A stretch of 64,000 nucleotides of DNA, taken from assembly GCF_036898825.1 (NCBI RefSeq), contig NZ_JARUND010000003.1, forward strand, positions 86,264-150,263. Direction: 5' to 3'. This document shows, piece after piece, positions 26,750 through 35,867 of the stretch (position 1 is the stretch's first letter; every line of letters begins with the position of its first letter). A program made the translations under genes and the position numbers. Origin of the DNA: Streptomyces sp. B21-083. GTDB taxonomy: Bacteria; Actinomycetota; Actinomycetes; Streptomycetales; Streptomycetaceae. The notes under the pieces are model-generated. The model worked only from the letters and a program-made list of their open reading frames with translations. It was not told the origin of the DNA and made no database searches.

Positions 26750-26929
26750 ATGAGGGTGGCTGTGTCGGATGACGCAAAAGTGATGCCGGATGCGTACAAC
26801 CCTGACGGGGGGATGCGTGTCCAACATGCGTGGCAGAGGTACTGGACTTCAGAGCGGCGACGCGCGGCACAGCCCTGCGTCCGCCCCGCCGACCCCGCGT
26901 GCCGGGTACGCACGGCGGCATGCCGGTGA
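26750..26929 (+). other. Possible upstream small ORF overlapping sigma gene start
   Basis: An ATG at 26750, with GGGGAAG eight bases before it, opens a 59-codon frame (MRVAVSDDAKVMPDAYNPDG...) that runs out of frame 100 bases into the sigma gene. A nine-codon frame at 26724-26753 (ATG GAT TTA ...) ends exactly at this ATG and contains a TTA leucine codon. Both could be leader peptides; neither has independent support. Confidence 0.25.
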
Positions 26930-27495
26930 TCGCGCCGATGCCCGCAGCGCGGCCGGCCCGCATACCCAACCAGCGTGACGGCGTTGACGAGAGCGTGGCG
27001 GCGGGGACGACGGTCGATCACCTGACCGAGACGTACCGCGCCCACTACCGCTCCCTCCTCGGCCTCGCCGCGCTCCTCCTCGACGACACCGCGTCCTGCG
27101 AGGACGTCGTCCAGGAGGCCTTCATCCGGGTCCACTCCGCGCGCAAGCGCGTCCGTGACCCGGAGAAGACGCTCGCCTATCTGCGCCAGACGGTGGTGAA
27201 CCTCTCCCGCTCCGCGCTGCGCCGCCGCATCCTCGGCCTGAAGCTTCTCTCCAAGCCGATGCCGGACATGGCGAGCGCGGAGGAGGGGGCGTACGACCTG
27301 CTGGAGCGCGACTCCCTCATCAAGGCGATGAAGGGCCTGCAGCGCCGCCAGCGCGAGGTCCTCGTCCTGCGCTACTTCTCGGACATGACCGAGGCGCAGG
27401 TCGCCGAGACGCTGGGCATATCGCTCGGCTCGGTGAAGGCGTACGGCTCACGGGGCATCGCCGCGCTGCGCATCGCCATGGAGGAACCGGCATGA
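26830..27495 (+). CDS. SigE-family ECF RNA polymerase sigma factor
   Basis: The protein is 221 aa with a GTG start at 26830. The first about 55 residues are a Pro/Arg-rich extension. Region σ2 follows (YRAHYRSLLGLAALLLDD, then CEDVVQEAFIRVH) and σ4 ends the protein (LKGLQRRQREVLVLRYFSDMT-type helix, then ETLGISLGSVKAYGSRG). This is the actinobacterial SigE/SigM-like ECF group. The stop overlaps the start of the membrane protein gene, which is the likely partner or anti-sigma factor. Confidence 0.93.
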   Translation: MAEVLDFRAATRGTALRPPRRPRVPGTHGGMPVIAPMPAARPARIPNQRDGVDESVAAGTTVDHLTETYRAHYRSLLGLAALLLDDTASCEDVVQEAFIRVHSARKRVRDPEKTLAYLRQTVVNLSRSALRRRILGLKLLSKPMPDMASAEEGAYDLLERDSLIKAMKGLQRRQREVLVLRYFSDMTEAQVAETLGISLGSVKAYGSRGIAALRIAMEEPA

Positions 27496-29198
27496 GCGGC
27501 GATCAAGGCCAGGACCGGAAAGACCAGGGCCAGGACCGGGAGCGGGAGCGGGAGCGGGACCAGGCGCAGGAACCGGTGCAGGAACCGGTGCAGGGGCAGG
27601 AGAAGGACCGGGCACGGGGGGCCGAGGCGCAGGGGCCGGAAGCGCGAGGGTCGGAGGCTTCGGAACCCGGGATCTCGGAACCCGGGGTCTCGGGGCCGGG
27701 GGTCTCGGGACACGAGGTCTCGGAGCCGGGGGTCTCGGGACACGAGGTCTCGGAGCCGGGGGTCTCGGGACACGAGGTCTCGGAGCCGGGGGTCTCGGCA
27801 CACGACGTCTTGGAACCCCGGGTCTCCGGACACGACGTCTCGGCATCCGAGGTCTCGGGACACGGGGTCTCGGAACCCCGGGTCTCGCGACACGAGGCGC
27901 CGGGACGCGAGGGCTCCGAAGGTGAGGGCTCGGAACACGGCGATTCGGGCTCGGCGGTAGCCGGGCGTGAAGGGCACGGGGGTGTCGGCTGGGGGAGCGA
28001 CGGTTTCCGGCCCGTGGAGTTCCGGGCCGGTAGGGTTTCCGGCAAGGGGGCCCGATCCAACGGGAGTTGGCCGGCCGGAGTCACCGGACCAGGCCGCCAC
28101 GACCAAGAGCACAAGCAATCGCACGCTGGGAACGGAACTGTGAATCACGGCCCCGACGACGAGGCCCTGGACGGGCTCGGCTCGGAAGAGCTGGCACTGC
28201 GCACGATGCTGCACCAGGCGGTGGGCGGAATTCAGCCGACCGACGCGGTGCTGGACCATCTTCGGCAAGCGGTGCCCGCCCGACGGGCCCGCAAGCGGCA
28301 CGCCGCCATCGGTCTGGCCGCCGCCGCGCTGTTCATCGGCACGGCCGTCCCGGCCCTCCTGCACGTCTCGAACGTCACCGGCGCCGCGTCCGACCCCTCC
28401 GTCATCGCGGGCCACGGCTCGGCGACCGACGGGGACAAGGGCACGAGCAAGGGCCCCGACGGCGGCGAGAGCACGTCCGGGGGCAACTCGGGCACGGTCA
28501 AGGACAAGCCGTCGAGCACTCCCTCGGGCGGCGCCGGTGACCCGGACAAGGGCAGCGGCAGCGGCAGCACGACCGGCGGCGCCGATCCGACGTCCAGTGC
28601 CGTGACGTCGACCATCTGCGACGCGACCCAGCTGGGCTCGGCCACCGGTTCGGTCGGCGATCCGGACGCCAGCGGTGTGGTCTACGGCACGTTCCGGGTC
28701 GTCAACGTCTCCAGCGCCAGCTGTACGGTCGGCGGCGCAGGCACGGTGTCCCCGCTGGCGCAGGGCGCGGCGGACTCGTCGAAGGTGGGCACCGCCGACC
28801 ACACGGCGGGGGACGCGGCGAGCGGCCTGCCCGACCCGGGCCTCTCGGTCAGCGGACTGGTGCTGGCACCCGGCGCGGCGTACACGGTGCAGTTCGCCTG
28901 GGTGCCCTCGGAGACATGCCCCACGACCGGCACCGGCTCCGACGGCGGCACCACGGGCGGCTCCACGGAGTCCCCGGCGCCCACCCCGAGCGAGAGCACC
29001 GACTCGTCCGCGACCACCTCCACCGGCGGCGACACGGGCACCTCGGCCCAGCTGCTGACGGAGGACGGCACAGTCGCCGACGGCAGCGTGGCGGTGTCCT
29101 ACACGGCGGAGGCCGGCTCGCCCACGGTGACGGCGACGGTGTCGAACGCGTGCGCGGGCACGGTGTACAAGACCGGGGTCATGGCGGCGACGTCGTAG
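27492..29198 (+). CDS. One-TM protein, probable sigma-factor partner, with repeat N-terminus
   Basis: The protein is 568 aa from the ATG that overlaps the sigma stop. Residues about 1-215 are disordered and repeat-built (a VSGHEVSEPG decapeptide several times). About 216-265 is a helical segment (DDEALDGLGSEELALRTML). One membrane helix is at about 271-293 (AAIGLAAAALFIGTAVPALL). The outside has a Gly/Ser/Thr linker and a β-rich domain with four cysteines. An in-frame GTG at 28140 would start a protein without the repeat region, and related proteins may begin there. The topology fits an anti-sigma-like sensor, but no ASD or zinc motif is seen. Confidence 0.75.
   Translation: MSGDQGQDRKDQGQDRERERERDQAQEPVQEPVQGQEKDRARGAEAQGPEARGSEASEPGISEPGVSGPGVSGHEVSEPGVSGHEVSEPGVSGHEVSEPGVSAHDVLEPRVSGHDVSASEVSGHGVSEPRVSRHEAPGREGSEGEGSEHGDSGSAVAGREGHGGVGWGSDGFRPVEFRAGRVSGKGARSNGSWPAGVTGPGRHDQEHKQSHAGNGTVNHGPDDEALDGLGSEELALRTMLHQAVGGIQPTDAVLDHLRQAVPARRARKRHAAIGLAAAALFIGTAVPALLHVSNVTGAASDPSVIAGHGSATDGDKGTSKGPDGGESTSGGNSGTVKDKPSSTPSGGAGDPDKGSGSGSTTGGADPTSSAVTSTICDATQLGSATGSVGDPDASGVVYGTFRVVNVSSASCTVGGAGTVSPLAQGAADSSKVGTADHTAGDAASGLPDPGLSVSGLVLAPGAAYTVQFAWVPSETCPTTGTGSDGGTTGGSTESPAPTPSESTDSSATTSTGGDTGTSAQLLTEDGTVADGSVAVSYTAEAGSPTVTATVSNACAGTVYKTGVMAATS
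27691..27800. repeat. 30-bp in-frame tandem repeats in the sigma-partner gene
   Basis: The unit contains GGTCTCGGGACACGAG and CTCGGAGCCGGG and repeats every 30 bases about three and a half times without change, with decayed copies up to about 27,900. It encodes VSGHEVSEPG. Confidence 0.88.
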
Positions 29199-29249
29199 CG
29201 GTCCCGTACGGGTCGGCCACGCGTCACAGCCAGTCCAGTCCAGCCCGGG

Positions 29250-30068
29250 TCAGGCGCTGGCGCCTTCCCGCGTCGGTTCCGCGGAGGGCGTCTCGGCGGG
29301 CGTTTCGTCGGGCGGCGTGATCCCCAGCTCCGCGTCCCGGGCGAACTCCGCCTCGCGGCGCACCAGCCGGAACCACATGAAGACGACGAAGCCCGCGAAG
29401 ACGAACCACTCGCCGGTGTAGCCGAGGTTCTGGAACGCCTTCAGGTCGAGCCCGGTGTTCGCGGGCGCGGTCGCGGGTACGGCCTTCATCCCCGAGTCGC
29501 CCTTGTCGAGGGTGACCCAGGCGTCGTACACGTCGTACGGCACGAGGTTCACCAGCGAGGCGGCGCTGATCGCGCCGGTCTGCCCGGCCGGGAGACCGCC
29601 CACCGCGCTCACACCGTTGGACCCCGGCGACTCGGACGCCTGCAGCGCACCGATGACGGTGACCTCGCCGGTCGGCGGGGCGGGAGCCTTCGCGGGGTCG
29701 GCGGTACCGGGCAGCCAGCCCCGTACGACGGGCAGCGCGCTGCCCCCGTCGGTGCGCAGCAGGGTCAGTACGTAGTAGCCGTCCCGGTCGTCGAGCTGTC
29801 GGCCCGGGACGAGCAGTTGTTCGGCGTATCGCCCGGTGACGGTGACGCGGTCCCCGGAGGTCTTCTCGTCGACGGGCAGCAGCTCGGCCAGCGGCCGGGC
29901 GGCCTCCCCCTTCTCGGCGGAGACCTCCTTGGTGGCGGTCCTGTGGTCCTGCACCCGGTCCTCGAACCGGCTCAGCTGCCACGACCCCATGAACACGCAG
30001 AAGGGGATGGCGAGCAGCACGAAGACGTTGATCCCCCACCAACGGGGCGTCAGCAGAAACCGGTACAC
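29250..30068 (-). CDS. SURF1 family cytochrome oxidase biogenesis protein
   Basis: The protein is about 272 aa. The N-terminal helix (WWGINVFVLLAIPFCVFMGSWQL) begins with the family's hallmark GxWQL-like end, the C-terminal helix is FVFAGFVVFMWFRLV, and the loop domain contains VTGRYAEQLLVPGRQ and LPVVRGWLPG. SURF1 proteins help assemble heme-copper oxidases. I chose GTG at 30068 (VYRFLLTPRWW); a TTG three codons upstream is also possible, and the GGAAGG lies very close to the GTG. The C-terminus is Glu/Pro-rich. Confidence 0.88.
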   Translation of the reverse strand: MYRFLLTPRWWGINVFVLLAIPFCVFMGSWQLSRFEDRVQDHRTATKEVSAEKGEAARPLAELLPVDEKTSGDRVTVTGRYAEQLLVPGRQLDDRDGYYVLTLLRTDGGSALPVVRGWLPGTADPAKAPAPPTGEVTVIGALQASESPGSNGVSAVGGLPAGQTGAISAASLVNLVPYDVYDAWVTLDKGDSGMKAVPATAPANTGLDLKAFQNLGYTGEWFVFAGFVVFMWFRLVRREAEFARDAELGITPPDETPAETPSAEPTREGASA

Positions 30069-30203
30069 GCCTTCCAAGGTACGGGGCGGGGGTGGGCGCC
30101 GGGCTCGCGGGGTCGGAGTTGTCCACAGCGTCCACAGCCCGAGTTGTCCACAGGCTGGGGACCTCGGCGGCGGATTGTCGTGCCGGGCGGGCAGTATGGG
30201 GCC

Positions 30204-32039
30204 ATGGCTGAGAGCAACGGGTCCACGCCGACCACGCATACGTCCGACACGACCGTCCCGGACTGGGAGAAGCGGTTCCGGGCGCCGAGGGTGTCGCTGC
30301 CCGACTGGGCGGAGGACGCGCCCGACCGGTCCCTGTTCGTGTCCAACGCGACGGGCACGTACGAGCTGTATGCCTGGGACCGCGCCACGGGCGAGCAGCG
30401 CCAGGTGACGAACCGGCCGAACGGCACGACGGACGGCGTGCTGTCGCCCGACGGCGAGTGGATCTGGTGGTTCGACGACAAGGACGGCGACGAGTTCGGC
30501 GTGTGGCGCCGGCAGCCGTTCGGGGGCGGCGCGGACGACGCCGAGGACGAGCTGGCGACGCCCGGCCTGGACGCCTCGTACCCGGCGGGGCTCGCGCTGG
30601 CCCGGGACGGTCGTACGGCGGTGGTGGGGCGCTCGACGGACGAGGACGGTACGACGATCCATCTGGCGGTGGCCGGCGCGTCCCCGACCGTGATCTACCG
30701 GCACCGTGAGTCGGCGGGCGTCGGTGACCTCTCGCACGACGGTTCGCTGATCGCGATCGAGCACACGGAACACGGCGACGCGATGCACTCGGCGCTGCGC
30801 GTCCTGCGCCCGGACGGTACGACGGTCGCCGAACTCGACGACACCAAGGACGGCGCGGAGGAACTGGGCCTGGAGGTGCTGGGCTTCGCGCCGGTGGAGG
30901 GCGACACACGGCTGCTCGTCGGGCATCAGCGGCGCGGGCGTTGGGAGCCCCTCGTATGGGACGTGGTGAGCGGGGAGGAGACGGACCTCGGCCTCGAACT
31001 GCCGGGTGATGTGAGCGCGGAGTGGTATCCGGACGGCTCGGGCCTCCTGATCGCCCACGGCTTCGAGGCGCGCAGCGAGCTGTTCCGCTACGACCTGGGC
31101 TCGCGCGAACTGGTGAAGGTGCCCACGCCCGCCGGCACGGTCTCGGGGGCGACGGCCCGGCCCGACGGCAGCGTGGAGTACCTGTGGTCGTCGTCGGCGC
31201 AGCCGTCGTCGGTGCGCTCGACGACCGGAGCGGTGGTCCTGGATCCGCCCGGGCTGAAGTCGCCGGGTTCGGTGCCCGTGGAGGACGTGTGGGTGGAGGG
31301 GCCGGGGGGCCGTATCCACGCCCTGGTGCAGAAGCCGGCGGGGGCGGACGGCCCGTTCCCGACGGTCTTCGACATCCACGGCGGTCCCACCTGGCACGAC
31401 AGCGACTCGTTCGCGGCGGGCCCGGCGGCCTGGGTCGACCACGGGTACGCGGTGGTGCGGGTCAACTACCGGGGCTCCACCGGGTACGGGCGTGAGTGGA
31501 CCGACGCCCTCAAGCACCGGGTCGGTCTGATCGAGCTGGAGGACATCGCGGCGGTACGGGAATGGGCGGTGAGCTCGGGCCTCGCGGACCCGGACCGGCT
31601 GATCCTCTCCGGCGGTTCCTGGGGCGGCTACCTCACGCTGCTCGGCCTCGGTGTCCAGCCCGAAGCGTGGGCACTGGGCCTCGCGGCGGTGCCGGTCGCG
31701 GACTACGTCACGGCCTACCACGACGAGATGGAAGCCCTGAAGGCGATGGACCGCACGCTGCTGGGCGGCACCCCTGAGGAGGTCCCGGAACGCTTCGAGG
31801 CGTCCTCACCCCTGACATACGTCGACGCGGTGACCGCGCCGGTGTACATCTCGGCCGGCGTGAACGACCCGCGCTGCCCGATCCGCCAGATCGACAACTA
31901 CGTCAAGCGCCTGGAGTCCCGGGGCGCGGTCCACGAGGTGTACCGCTACGAGGCAGGACACGGCTCCCTGGTGGTGGACGAGCGGATCAAGCAGGTCCGG
32001 CTTGAACTGGAGTTCGTGGAGCGGCATTTGGGGGCGTGA
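30204..32039 (+). CDS. S9 family prolyl-oligopeptidase-like peptidase
   Basis: The protein is 611 aa. The N-terminal two thirds are a β-propeller (YELYAWDRATGEQRQVT and similar blades). The C-terminal α/β-hydrolase domain starts near HALVQKPAG and has FDIHGGP (oxyanion), GGSWGGY with the nucleophile at about Ser472, Asp in VNDPRCP and His in YEAGHGS. No signal peptide is seen, so it is likely cytoplasmic. The family cleaves short peptides or acyl-aminoacyl substrates. The start ATG at 30204 has a weak ribosome site. Confidence 0.93.
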   Translation: MAESNGSTPTTHTSDTTVPDWEKRFRAPRVSLPDWAEDAPDRSLFVSNATGTYELYAWDRATGEQRQVTNRPNGTTDGVLSPDGEWIWWFDDKDGDEFGVWRRQPFGGGADDAEDELATPGLDASYPAGLALARDGRTAVVGRSTDEDGTTIHLAVAGASPTVIYRHRESAGVGDLSHDGSLIAIEHTEHGDAMHSALRVLRPDGTTVAELDDTKDGAEELGLEVLGFAPVEGDTRLLVGHQRRGRWEPLVWDVVSGEETDLGLELPGDVSAEWYPDGSGLLIAHGFEARSELFRYDLGSRELVKVPTPAGTVSGATARPDGSVEYLWSSSAQPSSVRSTTGAVVLDPPGLKSPGSVPVEDVWVEGPGGRIHALVQKPAGADGPFPTVFDIHGGPTWHDSDSFAAGPAAWVDHGYAVVRVNYRGSTGYGREWTDALKHRVGLIELEDIAAVREWAVSSGLADPDRLILSGGSWGGYLTLLGLGVQPEAWALGLAAVPVADYVTAYHDEMEALKAMDRTLLGGTPEEVPERFEASSPLTYVDAVTAPVYISAGVNDPRCPIRQIDNYVKRLESRGAVHEVYRYEAGHGSLVVDERIKQVRLELEFVERHLGA

Positions 32040-32467
32040 GTCGACGGGGTTCTGGGAGCCGACTATGGCGACGGTGCCGTGATCGTCGCTGTACTTGCGC
32101 TCTGCTTACACCGAGCGCCCTTCGCCTCGTGGTCGGCGAGCTGAAGGGCCCCGGCCCCGGCCCCGCCCCAGCCCGGGTTCGGCGAACATGCTGTGGTTGA
32201 CCAGGAATTTCAGCAGGGTGTGCAAGCCTTCGGTGTGCTGCGGCTCAGTGGCGGTAGAGAGCCAGGATCTCGCGGTAGTAGGGCGGCAGGGGCTCAAGCG
32301 GTGGGGTGCCGCCAATGGATTGGGTCATGGCCACCATCAGCGCCATATTTAGCCCGACAATTACCGAAATTGGTGCGTCGGTCTGGCGTCTGGAGCTTCC
32401 ACTTCGGAGAGAAGGAGGCCAGCAGACTTTATACCCTCAAGTTACCCTCAGGACCTTGGGTATCTGC
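32040..32467. other. Gene-free stretch with decayed sequence
   Basis: I see no supportable gene. A GGCCCC-rich run lies near 32148-32175. On the minus strand a 33-codon frame (32245-32346) ends PYYREILALYRH and could be the tail of a lost gene. Composition drops in GC toward 32,350-32,460, marking the edge of the accessory stretch. Confidence 0.5.
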
Positions 32468-32496
32468 TTGTCGCGTGCATGCCCTGCGCATAGTGT
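32468..32496 (+). promoter_or_regulatory. Promoter of the secreted-protein/lipoprotein pair
   Basis: TTGTCG (32468-32473) and TAGTGT (32491-32496) are 17 bases apart, 47 bases before the start codon at 32543. Confidence 0.5.
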
Positions 32497-32542
32497 CAGT
32501 GTGCTTGATCGCCACGGGGGCGGTCCACCGGAAAGGTGTCAC

Positions 32543-33180
32543 ATGGGCATCGGTTCGCGGCGTGCTTCGACCGGCGCTGCCATTGCCGCACTGCTTCTTT
32601 GCTTTGGGGCTGCAGGAACTGCTGCCGCAGAGGAAGAGGCGGCGGATGGCGCGGCCGTTTCTGTCGACCAGGCGACGGAGATCAATGACAAACCGGGCTG
32701 GGAAGACGGGACTGACAAGCCGATTAACGATAGGGATACGCGTATATGTGACGGCCCGCGGACGTGGTACGAGTTCTCATCCAATAAGGCATATTTCGTT
32801 CCTTCGTGGTGGAACGGGACCAAGTTCAAGGATGGGCCGGGCGGCACCATGACGGTTGCCGTGACCAAGACCGGCACTATATCCCTCGAAGTCTCGGGTA
32901 GTGGCGAATGGTCGGCCGGAGCCCTCCTTGCGAAGGCCAAGACCACGATTTCCGTCAAGGTTGCTGGCAGCGTGTCTGTCTCTACAGGTCATACCTATAC
33001 CCGCCCGATCAAAAGCAACAAGTATGGGCACATGCAGTACGGTTCCTGGGATATAAGACGAGCTGGAAGAGGTACCGATCCATCCGTGATGGCTGCGGCG
33101 CTCCTCAAGAGATCGGTCGCGGTACTGTGACGCTACCCACAGATGAAACCGGCTGGCACTTTTGGGAAACCAACTCATGA
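32543..33180 (+). pseudogene. Secreted protein gene with a single-base frameshift near its end
   Basis: The ATG at 32543 has GGAAAGG six bases upstream. A signal peptide (AAIAALLLCFGAAGTAAA) is followed by an acidic stretch and a β-rich domain. In the starting frame the protein runs into unrelated residues after QYGSW (about 33,049) and stops at 33,130. Moving by one base at the GGG of 33048-33050 restores a convincing end, GYKTSWKRYRSIRDGCGA to TGWHFWETNS, with TGA at 33178-33180. That TGA overlaps the next gene's ATG, so the shifted frame is the ancestral one. One G seems to be missing. This may be real decay, phase variation or a sequencing error. Confidence 0.75.
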
Positions 33181-33668
33181 CATCTTCGTACCTGCGTGCG
33201 GTCCGGCTCGCCGGAAGCGCCGTAGTGGTGGCTTTCCTGCTCACATCGTGCACAGAATCCGACAGTGTCGGGGGCGAAGCTGAGAGTTCTTCACAGTTGC
33301 CTCCATCGCGCTCGACTCCAACGGCAACTGGGCCGTCGGAGAAAGAACTCACCAATCAGGCTCAGGCGGCCCTCGCCGCCGTTCACGGCGGGGCGCTTGT
33401 CGAGGCTGGTGTGGAACGTGTGACCGACGGTATTCACACCGAACCCGGGCTGAGCAAGGGCAAGATTTATCGGCTCAACTTGATTTGCGCTGGCAGTGGT
33501 AGCGCAGAATTGGAGTTCGTGCCCACAAACGCTGGTACAGCGGCCTCGGTGCCATGTGATAAGTCAGTGGTCCAGCAGCGGATCACTGTGGACAAGCTGG
33601 TTCGCATCAACGTTAACGGCGCCAAGGGGGCGACCGGTGTGATCGCTTGGCAGATCGACGCCCTGTAA
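33177..33668 (+). CDS. Small lipoprotein
   Basis: The protein is 163 aa. The signal peptide (GSAVVVAFLLTSC) has its lipobox cysteine at about residue 25. A Ser/Glu-rich spacer and a compact β domain with two cysteines follow. No family is recognised. The ATG at 33177 overlaps the true end of the preceding secreted-protein gene, so the two exported proteins probably act together on the cell surface. Confidence 0.75.
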   Translation: MTSSYLRAVRLAGSAVVVAFLLTSCTESDSVGGEAESSSQLPPSRSTPTATGPSEKELTNQAQAALAAVHGGALVEAGVERVTDGIHTEPGLSKGKIYRLNLICAGSGSAELEFVPTNAGTAASVPCDKSVVQQRITVDKLVRINVNGAKGATGVIAWQIDAL

Positions 33669-33843
33669 TCCGGGCATGGGGCGTCCCAGTAGCGATACTG
33701 GGACGCTCGTACGAGGGCCTGGCAACGGGCATGGCTGGCGCCGGAGTTGAGGCGAGGCCCGCTGGTGCACGGCTGGGATGACGAGTTCCAGGGCTGGACG
33801 CTCAAGCGGGTGAAGCTGAGGGCATGTGTTCTAGGCTCGCAAA

Positions 33844-34485
33844 GTGACTGAGACCGTTGTGTTGGACATCGGAGAGACGATCACCCGGGACGATCGCTAT
33901 TGGGCTTCCTGGGCCGATTGGCTGGCCGTCCCCCGCCACACCCTCTCCGCGCTCGTCGGTGCTGTTGTGGCCCAGGGCCGCGACAACGCCGACGCCCTTC
34001 GTCTTGTTCGGCCGGACATCGACATCGACGCCGAATATCGGGCCCGCGAAGCTGCTGGCCGTGGTGAGCAGCTCGATGAGAGCGATCTCTACGGTGACGT
34101 ACGGTCTGCTCTGTCCGGACTGCGGAAGCTCGGGGTGCGCGTCATCATCGCAGGCAACCAGACGGCTCGTGCAGGTGAGCTACTTCGCGGCCTGGGTCTC
34201 CCGTCGGACCTGATCGTGACGTCGGGGGAGTGGGGTGTCGCGAAGCCCCAGCCGGCATTCTTCGAGCGTGTTCTGGACGTAGCCCAGGCGGCACCGAACG
34301 AGACCGTGTACGTGGGCGACCATCCTGCCAACGACGTCTTCCCGGCGAAGGCGGCCGGGCTGCGCGTCGCTCACATCCGGCGTGGCCCGTGGGGACATCT
34401 ATGGGCGAACGACCCGGATGTCGTCGCGATGGCGGACTGGCGGATCGACAGCCTCACCCAGCTCACGGAGATCGTCGGTGGCTGA
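33844..34485 (+). CDS. HAD-superfamily hydrolase
   Basis: The protein is 213 aa with a GTG start. Motif I is VLDIGETIT: the nucleophile Asp is present and the second acid position is Gly, as in the DxG subgroup. Motif II is IAGNQTA (Asn for Ser/Thr), the Lys is in GVAKPQP, and motif IV is YVGDHPANDV. A four-helix cap lies between motifs I and II (subfamily IA). It is probably a small-molecule phosphatase; the substrate is unknown. It is followed by an XRE regulator 100 bases later. Confidence 0.85.
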   Translation: MTETVVLDIGETITRDDRYWASWADWLAVPRHTLSALVGAVVAQGRDNADALRLVRPDIDIDAEYRAREAAGRGEQLDESDLYGDVRSALSGLRKLGVRVIIAGNQTARAGELLRGLGLPSDLIVTSGEWGVAKPQPAFFERVLDVAQAAPNETVYVGDHPANDVFPAKAAGLRVAHIRRGPWGHLWANDPDVVAMADWRIDSLTQLTEIVGG

Positions 34486-34585
34486 CAGCGGTCGGCCCCA
34501 ACAGCCAGCCCAGTGGGGCTGTTCGCATCCTCGCTGTGTCTCGGCCCAGGTACGGTTCAGCGTGAGGCCCTGAACTGGAGCAACC

Positions 34586-35773
34586 ATGGCTGCACCCACC
34601 GGCGGCGGGGTAGGAAGGCGGATCGCCTACTACCGCAGTGTTGTCCGTCCGAAGATGTCGCAGCAAGAACTGGCGGCTGCCGCGTGCGTGGCACTCGGCA
34701 CCATCCGCAAGATCGAGCGTGGTGAGCGCGGTGTCAGCGGCACCACCCTCGAAGCCATCGCAGACGCTCTCGGTATCGATCCCACTCTCCTCCTCGCCGA
34801 CCGGGACACCACTCGCACTCGCGTCCACGACGCCCTGCCCGCGTTGTCTGCGGCGATCGCGACGTACGACCTTCCCGACGACGGCCCGGTCCGTCCTGTC
34901 CCTGAGCTGCGGGCAGCTGTCGCCGAAGCCGCCCGCTGGAGACTGGCAGCGCAGTACACCCGCATCGCCCGCGAGCTGCCTGAACTCCTCGGCGAGCTTG
35001 CCCGCGGCTATCACTCGGCTTCCGCCGTAGAGCGAGCCGAACTGGCTGGACTCCTGGTCAGGGCCTATCGCTCCGCGGATGCCGTCGCGTACAAGTTCGG
35101 CGCCCGCGACCTGTCCGCGCGCCTGATCGATCTCATGCGGTGGGCCGGGCCCGAGGCGGGCGATCCGCTTCTGTCCGCGTCCGTCGCCTACGTGCGCACC
35201 GAGACCTTCTTCGCCGCACGTGCACACGCTGCGGGACTGCGTGCCTTGGAGCAGGCCCTGGACTCCGCACCAGCCGCTCGTACGACGCCGGAGATCGCAG
35301 CACGCGGCGCACTACACATGCGAGCGGCCGTCATTGCGGGCCGGGCACATGATCCCTCCGCCGCCGCCACTCACCTTGGCGAGGCTCGCTCACTTGCCGA
35401 CCAAGTGCAGGAAGACGTGTACTGCGGCACTGCGTTCGGTCCCGAGTCCGTCCGTATCCACGAGGTGTCTGTCGCCGTCAGTCTTGGAACCGACCACGTT
35501 CACCGCGCCCTTGACGTCGCAGGGGAGTGGAAGCCGCCCCAAGACCTTCCGGCTGAACGTCGCTCCGGTTTCTACATCGAGCTTGCCCGGGCCCAGTTAT
35601 GGTCCGGGCTCGCGGATGATGCTTTCGAGTCGCTGAAGGTCGCGCGGCATATCGCCCCGCAGCACACGCGTGAACACCGGTGGGTCCGTGAGGACGCTGG
35701 CACGCTTCGTCGTTTGAAGCGTTCCGACTCGGAGAGCGTCACCAGCTTCGCCGAATGGTGCGCTGCCACCTGA
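34586..35773 (+). CDS. XRE regulator with long helical (TPR-like) C-terminus
   Basis: The protein is 395 aa. The helix-turn-helix is at about residues 10-72 (GRRIAYYRSVVRPKMSQQELAAAACVALGTIRKIERG, core only). The rest is a long helical region with repeated Ala-rich hairpins of TPR type, common in Streptomyces regulators near secondary-metabolism or mobile genes. It leads the small-gene cassette at 35.9-37.2 kb and may control it. The start is ATG at 34586 with GGAGCAACC upstream. Confidence 0.88.
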   Translation: MAAPTGGGVGRRIAYYRSVVRPKMSQQELAAAACVALGTIRKIERGERGVSGTTLEAIADALGIDPTLLLADRDTTRTRVHDALPALSAAIATYDLPDDGPVRPVPELRAAVAEAARWRLAAQYTRIARELPELLGELARGYHSASAVERAELAGLLVRAYRSADAVAYKFGARDLSARLIDLMRWAGPEAGDPLLSASVAYVRTETFFAARAHAAGLRALEQALDSAPAARTTPEIAARGALHMRAAVIAGRAHDPSAAATHLGEARSLADQVQEDVYCGTAFGPESVRIHEVSVAVSLGTDHVHRALDVAGEWKPPQDLPAERRSGFYIELARAQLWSGLADDAFESLKVARHIAPQHTREHRWVREDAGTLRRLKRSDSESVTSFAEWCAAT

Positions 35774-35867
35774 GCGCCCCCCAACTACCCCTCACTGGGG
35801 TACTTGTGCCTCTTGTCGGACCCCACCATCTGTCACATGCGTAGGAACCAACAGATGGGAATCGGGG

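Noticed and set aside
27691..27800. 30-bp regular repeats resembling a CRISPR array
   Set aside because: Units are contiguous with no spacers, in frame, and lie inside a coding gene; no cas genes are present.
33844..34485. HAD protein as catalytically dead because motif I is DIG and not DxD
   Set aside because: D-x-G variants of motif I are common in active-looking subfamily IA members and the other motifs are present.
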